Below are positions 50,871 to 60,149 of a stretch of 64,000 bases of DNA, piece by piece (within the stretch, counting starts at the first letter, position 1; each line of letters starts with the position of its first letter). The position numbers and the translations under genes were made by a program. The notes below the pieces were generated by a model that saw only the letters and a list, made by a program, of their open reading frames with translations, was not told where the DNA came from and searched no databases. The stretch lies in NCBI RefSeq assembly GCF_947331435.1, contig NZ_CAMZOF010000007.1, positions 124,001-188,000 of the forward strand. Direction: 5' to 3'. The stretch comes from Pelagibius sp. Alg239-R121 (GTDB lineage Bacteria > Pseudomonadota > Alphaproteobacteria > Kiloniellales > Kiloniellaceae).

Positions 50871-52595
50871 TTATAGGATGGCGGGTTCGCCAGGATTGGG
50901 GCCATAACTTGATTCGAGAAAATCGAGGTCACATCCTTTGTCGGCTTGCAGAATGTGGCGGGTAAAGACCCAGCCATAACCCCGTTCGAAGCGGGATTCT
51001 GGCGCGGTCCAGTCGGCCCTGCGCCGCACAAGCTCTGCCTCGCCGACCTCCATGTCGATCCGACGAGCGGCCACATCGACAGAGACGATATCGCCCGTTT
51101 GAATGAGTGCCAGGGGGCCGCCAACATGGGCCTCCGGTGCCACATGAAGGACGCAGGCACCGTAGCTGGTGCCGCTCATGCGGGCATCCGAAATCCTCAG
51201 CATGTCGCGCACGCCTTGCTTTAACAACTTTGCCGGGATTGGCAGCATGCCCCACTCCGGCATTCCTGGCCCGCCTTGTGGTCCCGCCCCACGCATCACC
51301 AAAACTGTGTCTTCCGTCACGTCCAACTCAGGATCGTCGATCCGTTCCTTCATTTCTGCATAGTCGTTGAACACCAGCGCCGGCCCGCGATGCTTCAGAA
51401 ACTTCTGGGCACAGGCAGAAGGTTTGATGACGCAGCCGTCCGGCGCCAGGTTCCCGCGCAGTACGGCGAGGGCGCCTTCTGCGTAGAGTGGATTGTCGAG
51501 CGGGCGGATGACGTCGTCATTCCAGACCTTGGCACCTGCGATATCCTCGCCCAGGGTCGCGCCTGATACGGTTGGGGCACTCAGGTCGAGGTGATCGGCG
51601 AGGCGGGTCATCAGTGCGCGGAGTCCGCCGGCATAAAAGAAATCTTCCATCAGATAGCGGTCGCCCGATGGCCGGATGTTGGCGATCACCGGGATTTCCC
51701 GGCTCAAACGGTCGAAGTCTTCAAGGCCGACCTCGATCTTGGCGCGCCGCGCCTGGGCGATGAGATGAATGATGGCGTTGGTCGAGCAGCCCATGGCCAT
51801 GGCCACGACGATGGCGTTTTCAAAAGACGCGCGTGTAAGGATCTGACTGGGGCGCAGGTCGGACTGCACCATCTCGACGACGCGGCGACCGGCGGCGGCA
51901 CACATGCGGATATGGTTGGCGTCAGCGGCAGGGATCGAGGAGGCACCCGATAGAGTCATGCCCAGCGCTTCGGTTGTGCCGGTCATAGTGCTCGCCGTGC
52001 CCATGGTCATGCAGTGGCCATAGGAGCGGGCGATCCCGGCTTCTACGCCTGTCCAGTCGTCCTCGGTAATATTGCCCGCGCGCTTCTCGTCCCAATACTT
52101 CCAAGCGTCCGAACCTGATCCCAAAACCTCTCCACGCCAGTTGCCGCGCAGCATGGGACCGGCGGGAACATAGATCGCAGGAAGATCCATCGAGGTTGCG
52201 CCCAACAAAAGACCTGGTGTGGTCTTGTCGCAACCGCCCATCAAGACCGCGCCGTCGACCGGATGTGAACGCAGCAGCTCCTCGACCTCCATTGCGAGCA
52301 GATTGCGGTAAAGCATTGTGGTTGGCTTTACGAAGTTCTCCGAAAGGGAGAGGGCAGGGAGCTCGATCGGGAAACCGCCCGCCTGGAGTACGCCGCGCCG
52401 GATATCTTCAACCCGGCTTTTGAAGTGCGCATGGCAAGGATTGATGTCGGACCAGGTATTGATGATTGCGATCACCGGCCGCCCAGACCAGTCGTCCGGC
52501 CCATAGCCCATCTGCATGATGCGGGAACGATGGCCAAAACCCCGCAGGTCCTGACTGTCGAACCATCTGGCGCTGCGGAGTGTCCGTTCGGTCAT
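50871..52595 (-). CDS. IlvD/Edd family dehydratase (sugar-acid type, L-arabonate dehydratase-like)
   Basis: This 574-residue iron-sulfur enzyme has the expected Cys residues in SDINPCHAHF, GGCDKTTPGLL and MGCSTNAIIHL, and a C-terminal part GTSYGACVLHVAPEAHVGGPLA. Length and motifs fit aldonate dehydratases (L-arabonate, D-xylonate), which are close to dihydroxy-acid dehydratase IlvD; housekeeping IlvD is usually longer (about 610). It converts a 2,3-dihydroxy acid to a 2-keto-3-deoxy acid. A 203-bp gap separates it from the decarboxylase gene, so it may have its own promoter within the IclR module. Confidence 0.9.
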   Translation of the reverse strand: MTERTLRSARWFDSQDLRGFGHRSRIMQMGYGPDDWSGRPVIAIINTWSDINPCHAHFKSRVEDIRRGVLQAGGFPIELPALSLSENFVKPTTMLYRNLLAMEVEELLRSHPVDGAVLMGGCDKTTPGLLLGATSMDLPAIYVPAGPMLRGNWRGEVLGSGSDAWKYWDEKRAGNITEDDWTGVEAGIARSYGHCMTMGTASTMTGTTEALGMTLSGASSIPAADANHIRMCAAAGRRVVEMVQSDLRPSQILTRASFENAIVVAMAMGCSTNAIIHLIAQARRAKIEVGLEDFDRLSREIPVIANIRPSGDRYLMEDFFYAGGLRALMTRLADHLDLSAPTVSGATLGEDIAGAKVWNDDVIRPLDNPLYAEGALAVLRGNLAPDGCVIKPSACAQKFLKHRGPALVFNDYAEMKERIDDPELDVTEDTVLVMRGAGPQGGPGMPEWGMLPIPAKLLKQGVRDMLRISDARMSGTSYGACVLHVAPEAHVGGPLALIQTGDIVSVDVAARRIDMEVGEAELVRRRADWTAPESRFERGYGWVFTRHILQADKGCDLDFLESSYGPNPGEPAIL

Positions 52596-52798
52596 GCTTT
52601 CGGTTCCCTGTAACTTGTTTTTGGGTGTGTTGTTCTATTGCAAGGGATTATATACCAACCGATCCACCGCTTCGTTCAAAGCGGTTTCAATCATCTGTCC
52701 CCCTCTTAAAGGCCGCGGCCGGCGTTATGTTATCGCTGTTTGCCGTACGGGCGGGAAAACAGGCCATGCTGGTTGAAGAAGGCTAGAGTCTGATCCAG

Positions 52799-54214
52799 CT
52801 AGATATCAAGAGAAGCTGCACAATCAAGAATGACGCCCAAGGCGGAGAGAACGTCCTCTTCGGTGGTCTCGAACTGCCCGGCCTGAAAGCGGATCACCAG
52901 TGCGCCGTCGACCCGTGTCTGGGTCAGATAGATGCGGCCGTCGTTGTTGATGGCGTTGACCAATTGAAGGTTGAGCGCGTCCAAGTCGTCGATGTTGGGT
53001 GGGGCATAGCGGAAGGAAAAGAGCGATAGCATCGGATCGGTCACGAGTTCGAAATTGTTTTCCGCAGCGATCTTTTGAGCCAGTTGTTCCGACCAGGCAA
53101 CGTGATTTCTGATCATGCGCCGAAGGCCTTCCAGACCGTGGGCGCGAATAAGAAACCAGATCTTCAGGGCGCGGAATCGGCGGCCCAATGGCACTGACCA
53201 TTCCGAGTAGTTGATGATGCCGTCTTGCCCGTGGGTTTTCAGATATTCCGGCTGGATTGCAAGGGTCTTAACCAGGCTGTCCGGGTTCCGTATGAAGTGG
53301 GCTGAACAGTCGAAGCTTGCCCCCAGCCATTTGTGCGGATTGAAGACGACGGAATCGGCCAACTCAACACCTTGCCACAACGACCGGAACTCCGGGCAGA
53401 TCATTGCCGAACCGGCCCAGGCGGCGTCGACATGAACGTAGAGGTCGTGGTCGCGCGCGATCCGGCAGATCTCCGCAATGTCGTCGGTCGCCCCGACACT
53501 TGTGCCTCCGACGCAGGCGATGATACCGGTCGGTAAAAGACCAGCTGCTCTGTCACGCGCGATGGCGGCCTCGAGCTCGGCGGGGTCGAGGGCGCGCTGC
53601 GGTCCGGATACGGGAATGCGCACCAGGTTTTCTTCGCCGATTCCCGAGACCCAGATGGCGCGGTCGATGGAAGTGTGAACCTGATCGGACGCATAGACAC
53701 GCAGAGCGGGATGATTAGCGAGCCCGCGCTGGTTGCCGGCCCAATTCAACGCGCGTTCGCGCATGGTCAACACTGCCGCCAGGGTTGCCGACGAGGCCGA
53801 ATCCTGGATGACGCCGGTAAAATCCTCCGGCAGGCCTAAAGCCTGTCGCAGCCAGTCCAGAACCACGGTCTCCAGCTCCGTAGCCGCGGGCGATGTCTGC
53901 CAGAGCATACACTGAGCGCCCATGGCGGTTACCAGATACTCGGCGACAACGGAAACCTGTGCAGCATTGGCGGGAAAATAGGCGAAGAAGCGCGGATGCT
54001 GCCAATGGGTCATACCAGGCACGATATCCCGCTCGAAATCGGCAAAAATGGCGTCCATTTCTTCCGGCTGCTCGGGTGGTGACTTAGCGATCTTGGCGGT
54101 TACTTCGCCCGGTGCTGTCCGGGCACGAACCGGGTGTTTGCCTACGGTTTCACGATAGTCGGCACCCCAGTTGGCAGCCGTCTGCGACCACTTTCGAAAC
54201 GCGTCTTTGTTCAC
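52799..54214 (-). CDS. PLP-dependent decarboxylase (aromatic-L-amino-acid decarboxylase family)
   Basis: This 471-residue group II decarboxylase shows HPRFFAYFPANAAQVSVVAEYL, the substrate loop HVDAAWAGSAMICPEFR and the PLP Lys in VVFNPHKWLGASFDCSA. Members decarboxylate aromatic or acidic amino acids (tyrosine, DOPA, glutamate, aspartate-like); specificity cannot be read. It lies 27 bp after the Tm-1-like gene in the IclR operon, so it probably acts on an amino acid or amino-acid derivative in that pathway. Confidence 0.92.
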   Translation of the reverse strand: MNKDAFRKWSQTAANWGADYRETVGKHPVRARTAPGEVTAKIAKSPPEQPEEMDAIFADFERDIVPGMTHWQHPRFFAYFPANAAQVSVVAEYLVTAMGAQCMLWQTSPAATELETVVLDWLRQALGLPEDFTGVIQDSASSATLAAVLTMRERALNWAGNQRGLANHPALRVYASDQVHTSIDRAIWVSGIGEENLVRIPVSGPQRALDPAELEAAIARDRAAGLLPTGIIACVGGTSVGATDDIAEICRIARDHDLYVHVDAAWAGSAMICPEFRSLWQGVELADSVVFNPHKWLGASFDCSAHFIRNPDSLVKTLAIQPEYLKTHGQDGIINYSEWSVPLGRRFRALKIWFLIRAHGLEGLRRMIRNHVAWSEQLAQKIAAENNFELVTDPMLSLFSFRYAPPNIDDLDALNLQLVNAINNDGRIYLTQTRVDGALVIRFQAGQFETTEEDVLSALGVILDCAASLDI

Positions 54215-54241
54215 TCTTGTCTCCGGCTGTCTGGTTTCTGT

Positions 54242-55498
54242 TCAGGTCGAGGCGTCGGCAACACCCGCTACGATGATTCCATCGGCCACCCAGGAATCGA
54301 AAACCTTCAGGGCTTCGGTGGCGAAAACCCGGTCGTTGATATGGCAGGCGAGGCTTGTCAGTTCGACCGGCTGCTCGACGGCTTGCTGGAGTTCGTCAAC
54401 AAAGGCGGCATGTCCGACCGGATCATAAAGCACTTCGCCCGACCGGTCCCATTCCTCGATTCCCTGGGTGGGTAATAGGATGTGCACCGGCGCCGTCGCT
54501 GCCTTCAGTTTTTCACAAATCGCGCGCGCCGTGCGTCTGCGCTCGTCTGGACTCACCGTAACCGAGGCGATCAGGCGGTTGTGCGCATGATACTCCCGAT
54601 CTTGATATTTCTCGGGAAGTGGCGCCGCCGTCGCGAGATCGATCAGATCAACGGCGCCAGGTGCGACGATTTGGGGAATGCCCGCTCTGCCGCAGTTCTC
54701 AAGCCGGTCCGCACCGGCGGTTACGATCGAGCCGTTTAGGTCATTGCTCAACTCCTGCAGGCTGAAATCCATCACCGCGGCGAAGGCGCCTTCGGCAGCC
54801 AAAGATTCAAACGCACGGCCGCCCATTCCGGTCGTATGAAAAACGGCAACCTCGTAACCGCGTTTCTCCAGCGCAGGTTTCAGGAACACCATATACTTGA
54901 GACAGGATTTTCCCAGGCTGGTGATGCCGACCAACGGACGGTCACGTAGTGGAGGTTCGGCGGTTCGCACGGCTCCGACCACCGCGCCTGCGGCTTGACT
55001 GAGCGATGATTTACAGATCGCGTTGAGACCGTAGAGGCCACCGGCCCAGAGGATCATTTGCGTGTCTGCAGCAAGGCGTTCTGCAGGAATCAGTGGGGAG
55101 AAGGCGATGGTCGAAACCACATATTTAGGAACGCCCAAAGGAAGAGCCTGACAGACATCGAGCGCCAGATCGGTGCCCATGGTGCCGCCGAGCGCGAGCA
55201 CACCATGGATCTTACCGTCGTCGTACAGCTGCCGCGCGAGCAGGCTTGCGCCCTCTGCGGTCTTCGTCATTGCCTGGTTTTCGTCACCCAAGGCGATGAT
55301 CGCCTCGTTACTAGTCTTTGCGGCAGCGGCAACATCATGCTTTGTCGATTGGGGTTTGAAGTCTGGATCACCGAGAACACCGACGTCCATGATGTGAGCC
55401 CTTCCGCCACCGGTTTCGATGCGGTCTTTCAGATAAAGCAGTTCATCCGATTTGGTGTCGGCCGTTCCGATGACGAGGATGACGGGAGTGTCGGACAA
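54242..55498 (-). CDS. Tm-1-like ATP-binding domain protein (UPF0261)
   Basis: This 418-residue protein belongs to the Tm-1-like ATP-binding family: ILVIGTADTKSDELLYLKDRIE at the N-terminus, VLALGGTMGTDLALDVCQALPLGVPKYVVST in the middle, GITSLGKSCLKYMVFLKPAL and the ending IINDRVFATEAL-like HINDRVFATEALKVFDSWVADG. Bacterial members often accompany a TIM-barrel phosphoenolpyruvate hydrolase-like partner, which is not in this cluster. The biochemical role is not established. It is in the IclR operon between the aminotransferase and the decarboxylase. Confidence 0.88.
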   Translation of the reverse strand: MSDTPVILVIGTADTKSDELLYLKDRIETGGGRAHIMDVGVLGDPDFKPQSTKHDVAAAAKTSNEAIIALGDENQAMTKTAEGASLLARQLYDDGKIHGVLALGGTMGTDLALDVCQALPLGVPKYVVSTIAFSPLIPAERLAADTQMILWAGGLYGLNAICKSSLSQAAGAVVGAVRTAEPPLRDRPLVGITSLGKSCLKYMVFLKPALEKRGYEVAVFHTTGMGGRAFESLAAEGAFAAVMDFSLQELSNDLNGSIVTAGADRLENCGRAGIPQIVAPGAVDLIDLATAAPLPEKYQDREYHAHNRLIASVTVSPDERRRTARAICEKLKAATAPVHILLPTQGIEEWDRSGEVLYDPVGHAAFVDELQQAVEQPVELTSLACHINDRVFATEALKVFDSWVADGIIVAGVADAST

Positions 55499-55551
55499 GA
55501 TCGCTCTCCAGGGTCTACCGAATTCGCACGGTTAAAGGCAGGTTCAGATCA

Positions 55552-56907
55552 TTAGAAGGCAGCAACCTGCAAACCGGCGTCGAGAGCTTCGACAATCCGC
55601 GTCACATCATCCGAGGTCAAGACCAGAGGCGGAGAGAGGATTACGTTGTTGCCGGAAATTCGGACCATTACACCGGCTTCGTAGGTGCCTTCGAACATTC
55701 TGGCAATGGCATCCTTGCTAAGCGGTGTCTTGTTCGTGCGGTCGCTGACTAGTTCAAGGCAGGTCATCAGCCCTTTTCCCCGGACGTCGCCGACCATGTC
55801 ATGTTTTTTCTGCAGCGCAAGGCAACCGTCCATCAGCTCGTCACCGCGTACCGCCGCATTGCGCGCGACGTCCAGGCGTTTGGTCTCCGCCAGCGCGGCC
55901 AATGCTGCTGCTGCGCCAACCGGGTGGGCGGAGTAGGTGTAGCCATGTCCGATATTACCGAAACTGTCTTCGTTGCTCTCAAACACTTCAACGACTTTTT
56001 CGCCGAGCATCACCGCGCCAAAGGGATAGTAGCCATTGGTGATGGCTTTGGCGGTGGTCATCATGTCGGGCTTTACACCCCAGAGACGGGACCCGGTCCA
56101 GGCGCCGGTACGGCCGAAGGCGGTGATAACCTCGTCGGCGATCAGGAGCACGCCGTGCCGGTCGCAGATCTCGCGGACGAGCGGCATAAAGCTTTCGTGC
56201 GGCGGAATAACGCCGCCCGCACCCAGGATCGGTTCCATGATGAAAGCTGCGACTGTATCCGGGCTCTGGAATTTGATCTCGTCTTCCAGCATGGCGGCAC
56301 AAAGCTGCGCCAAACGGGCCGGGTCTGTCTCGCCGAAGGGATTGCGGTAAGGCCAAGGGGCGGGGATGTGATAGACGCCGGGCAACAGCGGTTCGTAATT
56401 TCGCCGGAAGTTGGCATTGCCATTGACTGATGCGCCCCCGAAGTGAGTGCCGTGATAGCCTTTCTTGATCCCGATGAACTTTGTGCGGTCCCGTTCGCCG
56501 CGGATCTTATGATACTGCCTTGCCAGTCGCAGGGCGGTCTCGACGGAATCCGAGCCCCCGGAAGTAAAGAAGGCGCGGGTTAGTCCGTCCGGCGCAAACC
56601 ATTCGCGCAGTTCGTAAGAAAGCTCGATTGCCGGCCCTGTCGATGTGCCCCGAAAGGCGGAGTAGTAAGGCAGTTGCTCGAGCTGGTCCCGGATCGCGTC
56701 TTTTACGGGCTGGCAGGAGTAACCAAGATTGACGTTCCACAGGCCGCCGACCGCATCCAGCACGCGCTGGCCCTGGACATCTGTCAGTTCAACGCCTTCG
56801 GCGGCAGTGATGACCTTGGGAGGGTTTTTTTGCATCTCGGCTGGATGCGCCATGGGATGCCAGAAGTGCCGGGCATTGTTCTCGATCAGGAAGTTGGCGT
56901 CACGCAT
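55552..56907 (-). CDS. Class III (omega) aminotransferase
   Basis: This 451-residue fold-type I enzyme has the PLP Lys in MMTTAKAITNGYYPFGAV (near residue 288), the cofactor site FTSGGSDSVETALRLAR, the catalytic Asp in LIADEVITAFGRTG and IMEPILGAGGVIPP. This is the pattern of beta-alanine/taurine/putrescine-pyruvate aminotransferases, which move an omega-amino group and yield a semialdehyde. The aldehyde dehydrogenase at 61633 would suit that product. It overlaps the HAD gene by 8 bp. Confidence 0.93.
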   Translation of the reverse strand: MRDANFLIENNARHFWHPMAHPAEMQKNPPKVITAAEGVELTDVQGQRVLDAVGGLWNVNLGYSCQPVKDAIRDQLEQLPYYSAFRGTSTGPAIELSYELREWFAPDGLTRAFFTSGGSDSVETALRLARQYHKIRGERDRTKFIGIKKGYHGTHFGGASVNGNANFRRNYEPLLPGVYHIPAPWPYRNPFGETDPARLAQLCAAMLEDEIKFQSPDTVAAFIMEPILGAGGVIPPHESFMPLVREICDRHGVLLIADEVITAFGRTGAWTGSRLWGVKPDMMTTAKAITNGYYPFGAVMLGEKVVEVFESNEDSFGNIGHGYTYSAHPVGAAAALAALAETKRLDVARNAAVRGDELMDGCLALQKKHDMVGDVRGKGLMTCLELVSDRTNKTPLSKDAIARMFEGTYEAGVMVRISGNNVILSPPLVLTSDDVTRIVEALDAGLQVAAF

Positions 56908-57577
56908 CGATAGCCTCCGTTTGTTTTAGTCCAAGCAGCGCCAGAGCCGCCGCATAGCTTTTGCCCGGTGTCCGAACGTCGAAATGAACACATTGCATAC
57001 CGACCGCCAGCGCGCCCTCGATATTGCGCAGTTGGTCGTCCACGAATACGCAGTCGTCTGCCGTCAATCCCAGTCTGCGGATGCAGGTTTCATAGGCCTG
57101 CGGGTCGGGTTTCAGAATCTTGGTGTAGGTGGCATCGACAATGACGTCGAAATCAGCCATGAACGGCAGCTTTTCTCTAAAGTCCACGCCGTAGAATAGA
57201 TCCAGCTCGTTGGAGAGAATGGCAAGTCGGCATCCCGCGGCTTGGGCCGCAGTGATGGCCGACAGGGCTTCCGGCCGGATGGCAGAGGCCGGATCGGCGC
57301 CGCGCGCCCGCTGCACGAACTGAACCATCGATGTCCAGTCTTCGCCGAGCATCCGGCCGACCTCTTTCGTGCGAGTCAGCCAATAGTCGCGTTCAGAAAT
57401 TTCCTCTGCCTGCATGCTCTGCCAAAGCGGATCGCTCTCTGGAGCAAAGGGGCCGCGCCAGGTGAGTGTGCCTTCCGGAAGGCCAAGTGCCCGCTCATTT
57501 TGTGGCTGAGTCTCGAACAGCGTTCGGGAAATTACACCGCCGAAGTCCAGAACCAAAGCTTTGCTTTTCTCCGTCAT
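56900..57577 (-). CDS. HAD-IA family hydrolase
   Basis: This 225-residue hydrolase has motif I LDFGGVISRT, in which the second acid Asp of the usual DxD is Gly, as in YihX-type and epoxide-hydrolase-N-terminal-like members; LAILSNELD (motif II), the Lys in KILKPDPQAYE (motif III) and VFVDDQLRNIEGA (motif IV). The missing acid residue makes a classical phosphatase mechanism less certain. Its ATG overlaps the IclR stop (ATGA) and it overlaps the aminotransferase by 8 bp. Confidence 0.9.
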   Translation of the reverse strand: MTEKSKALVLDFGGVISRTLFETQPQNERALGLPEGTLTWRGPFAPESDPLWQSMQAEEISERDYWLTRTKEVGRMLGEDWTSMVQFVQRARGADPASAIRPEALSAITAAQAAGCRLAILSNELDLFYGVDFREKLPFMADFDVIVDATYTKILKPDPQAYETCIRRLGLTADDCVFVDDQLRNIEGALAVGMQCVHFDVRTPGKSYAAALALLGLKQTEAIDA

Positions 57578-58362
57578 GTTCCATTCGCGCCTGCCTGCGC
57601 CTGCAACAGGATATCGTGTGGGTCGGCGCCAAAGGTCTTGGTAACTTCGATGGCTGCCGTGCGCACGGCCCAGCCGATTTCAACTTCCGCTTCCGGCGTC
57701 ATGCGCGTTGAGGGTGTTGCGACCGCGATGGCGCCGCAGGCAAATCCCGTCCAGTCGAAAATCGGTGCTGCAACGCCCGAAACCTCCTGATCGTAACCCT
57801 GATGAATCTTTCCGATGCCACTCCGGCGCGCGGTTTCAATCATCGCCCGGATCTTGTCCGCTTCGGTGATGGTGTCCGGTGTAAACTTGGCCAAGGGTTT
57901 CGCAAGTATGCCGTCGACCAGTGGTTCCGGCGAAAAAGCGAGATAGGCGATCCCCGACCCAGTGCAGTGCAGTGGCAACTGCTCGCCGCGCTGCATGGAG
58001 ATGCGGTTGGTTCTTGGACTTTCAGCAATGCCGAGCGTCGAGAGCACATCCCCGGTTGCCATCGAAAAGTGTGCGGTCTCCCGGGTTTTCTCAGCGAGCC
58101 GCCTGAGCACCGGCTCGACAACGGCGCCGATAGGGAAGGTCGCCTCGCGGACTCGGGCGAGACGCAGCAGACCCGCGCCGAGGCGGTACTTTTTGCTCTC
58201 CGGATGCTGCTCGACCATGCCGTGATCGGCGAGGGCCGAGAGCATGCGTTGAGTTGTCGCCTTGTCGTAGCCGGCGGTGCGCGCCAATTCGCTCAAACCG
58301 TACTCTGGTGAGGACTCGCTGAAAAAGTTCAAAAGAGTCAACGCTCTACGAACGGTTCTCAT
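57574..58362 (-). CDS. IclR family transcriptional regulator
   Basis: This 262-residue regulator has the IclR winged helix (RRALTLLNFFSESSPEYGLSELARTAGYDKATTQRMLSAL) and an effector domain (VVEPVLRRLAEKTRETAHFSMATGD, ending GYDQEVSGVAAPIFDWTGFACGAIAVATP). It heads the leftward operon HAD-aminotransferase-Tm1-decarboxylase and is divergent from tctCBA, with a 171-bp gap that should hold its binding sites. It is the likely switch for the whole module. Confidence 0.92.
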   Translation of the reverse strand: MRTVRRALTLLNFFSESSPEYGLSELARTAGYDKATTQRMLSALADHGMVEQHPESKKYRLGAGLLRLARVREATFPIGAVVEPVLRRLAEKTRETAHFSMATGDVLSTLGIAESPRTNRISMQRGEQLPLHCTGSGIAYLAFSPEPLVDGILAKPLAKFTPDTITEADKIRAMIETARRSGIGKIHQGYDQEVSGVAAPIFDWTGFACGAIAVATPSTRMTPEAEVEIGWAVRTAAIEVTKTFGADPHDILLQAQAGANGT

Positions 58363-58533
58363 ATTTTCTCACCAAATTCCCTTGCAGACGGCACGGACAG
58401 TCGAAAGCTGGCCCCGGCATTTTGCTTGACAGAAGTAGAGGGTCATTGCAACATAAATTTAAACCGACGGTGATAATAATGAACCGACTGACTTCAGCCG
58501 AAGTTTGGTCGAAACGAAGAGGGGGGAGACGCA

Positions 58534-59481
58534 ATGAAATCTCTGATTGGAACGGTTCTTTCGGGAGCCTTGTTGGCATTGTCCGCGACGTTCTGGGCGG
58601 CGCAGGCCGAGTATCCGGAAAAGCCGGTGTCCTTTGTTGTCCCGTTTCCTCCGGGCGATCTTGAGGATGTTCTGACCCGCCTTATTGCCGAGGACTTTCA
58701 GGCCGAAACAGGCGTTGCCGCTGCAGTGGTCAACAAACCTGGCGGTGGCGGCGGGCCTTTCCCCGGTGCAATCGAGGTCGCGAACGCCCCCGCTGACGGA
58801 ACGATGGTCGGGTCTTTTGTCATCGGTGTCCCGGTCGTGGGACCGACCATCGGCATCGACGAGTTGAAGGAGGATACTTTCGAGCCGGTCGGTATCTTCC
58901 TGACCTATCCTTTCGTCGTAGTGGCGAAAAGCGACGCCCCCTTCGGGTCGATGAAAGAACTGGCAGCGCACGCGCAGGATCACGAGGTTGCGCTGGGACA
59001 TTTCGGATCCTTCCTCATTCCGACGCAGATTTCCTTCGCGGCGGCCAAGACCATGGGCTTCGAATGGGGCTCCGAAGCGGCCTTCGATGCGGTCGACTGC
59101 AATACGCTGGCATCGGGCGATGCCGATGTTATCAATACGACCCTGCAGCTTGTGCTGCCTTGCCTGAAGGACGTGAAGGTTCTGGCAGCCATCACCGACG
59201 AGCGTATCCCGATCGTGCCCGACTCGCCGACCATGGCGGAAGTCGCACCGAGCCTGAATGCCTCTCTCTGGAACGGTCTCTTCGTGAAGAAGGGCACACC
59301 GCAGGAGGTCAAGGACAAGATCGCAGCGATTGCCAAGAAGACCGTCATGGGTGAGCGGGCGCAAAAGATCGCGGCCGAAACCGGTGCCGGCATTTACTGG
59401 ATGGATGCAGCTACCGCTGCCAAACGGATCGAAAACGACCGGGCGACGGTCGCCAAGATCAATGAAATGATTGGCGAGTAA
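58534..59481 (+). CDS. tctC: TTT transporter substrate-binding protein (TctC)
   Basis: This 315-residue periplasmic receptor has a signal peptide (cleavage after AAQA near residue 24) and the family pattern YPEKPVSFVVPFPPGDLEDVLTRL, NKPGGGGGPFPGA, then TIGIDELKEDTFEPVGIFL and LNASLWNGLFVKKGTP. The usual residue after PFPPG is G-x-D; here it is DLEDV. The ATG follows a GGGGGAG Shine-Dalgarno. A TTGACA at 58429-58434 suggests a promoter. Substrates of the family are carboxylates. Confidence 0.92.
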   Translation: MKSLIGTVLSGALLALSATFWAAQAEYPEKPVSFVVPFPPGDLEDVLTRLIAEDFQAETGVAAAVVNKPGGGGGPFPGAIEVANAPADGTMVGSFVIGVPVVGPTIGIDELKEDTFEPVGIFLTYPFVVVAKSDAPFGSMKELAAHAQDHEVALGHFGSFLIPTQISFAAAKTMGFEWGSEAAFDAVDCNTLASGDADVINTTLQLVLPCLKDVKVLAAITDERIPIVPDSPTMAEVAPSLNASLWNGLFVKKGTPQEVKDKIAAIAKKTVMGERAQKIAAETGAGIYWMDAATAAKRIENDRATVAKINEMIGE

Positions 59482-59517
59482 TCGCGCGTTTCGCCGTGAC
59501 GCTACGGAATCAACGAC

Positions 59518-60144
59518 ATGTCCGTTATGGGAAGGGCACCCGACTTGTCTCGTAGTGAAGAATCGAGTGTCCCCGACGGCTTGGCGGCTGAACCGGTGGA
59601 ACAAGGACATCGGCGGCCACGCGCGCCGCTGATGCCCGGTGTGGTGCTGGCCTCGGGTGTCTTCTTTGCCATTGGTCTCCTCCTGCTCTCGCAGGTCGGT
59701 GTGGAAACCAAATGGTTCAAGCGGGTTCCGGTCGTGCTGCAGCCGGCTTTCTGGCCGACGGTCAGCCTGGCGGTCATGTCGTTCTTTTCAGGTGCGGTCT
59801 TTATCACCAACCTCATTGTCTGGCGCCGTGCTGAACTGCGGGCACCTCTATTGCCGGGCGACGGCGTGGCGGGCCTGTTGCGTCCGTTTGAGTTTGTTTT
59901 CTGGTTTCTGGCCTACGCGACCTCGGTGCCTTATCTGGGGTATTTAATCTCGACGGTGATCTTCATGCCTTTGCTCGGCATTCGGGTCGGATGCCGTAAA
60001 GCCTCCACGCTTATTCTGTTGGCGCTTGTTGGCCTAGCGACAGTGTTGCTTTTTAAGACCGGTTTTTCGGTCAAGATGCCCGCCGGTGCACTTTACGACC
60101 TGGCGCCCGATGTCCTGCGCAATTTTCTGATCAGGAACTTCTGA
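59518..60144 (+). CDS. tctB: TTT transporter small permease (TctB)
   Basis: This 208-residue inner-membrane protein has a polar N-terminus of about 40 residues, then four hydrophobic segments (GVVLASGVFFAIGLLLLSQ, LAVMSFFSGAVFITNLIV, FWFLAYATSVPYLGYLIS, TLILLALVGLATVLLFKTGF), the TctB layout. It lies between tctC and tctA, five bases before tctA, as in the family. Confidence 0.9.
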   Translation: MSVMGRAPDLSRSEESSVPDGLAAEPVEQGHRRPRAPLMPGVVLASGVFFAIGLLLLSQVGVETKWFKRVPVVLQPAFWPTVSLAVMSFFSGAVFITNLIVWRRAELRAPLLPGDGVAGLLRPFEFVFWFLAYATSVPYLGYLISTVIFMPLLGIRVGCRKASTLILLALVGLATVLLFKTGFSVKMPAGALYDLAPDVLRNFLIRNF

Positions 60145-60149
60145 GCGAC

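Noticed and set aside
58459-59610. 383-codon minus-strand frame opposite tctC
   Set aside because: No ribosome-binding site or motif; tctC on the plus strand has signal peptide and family signatures.
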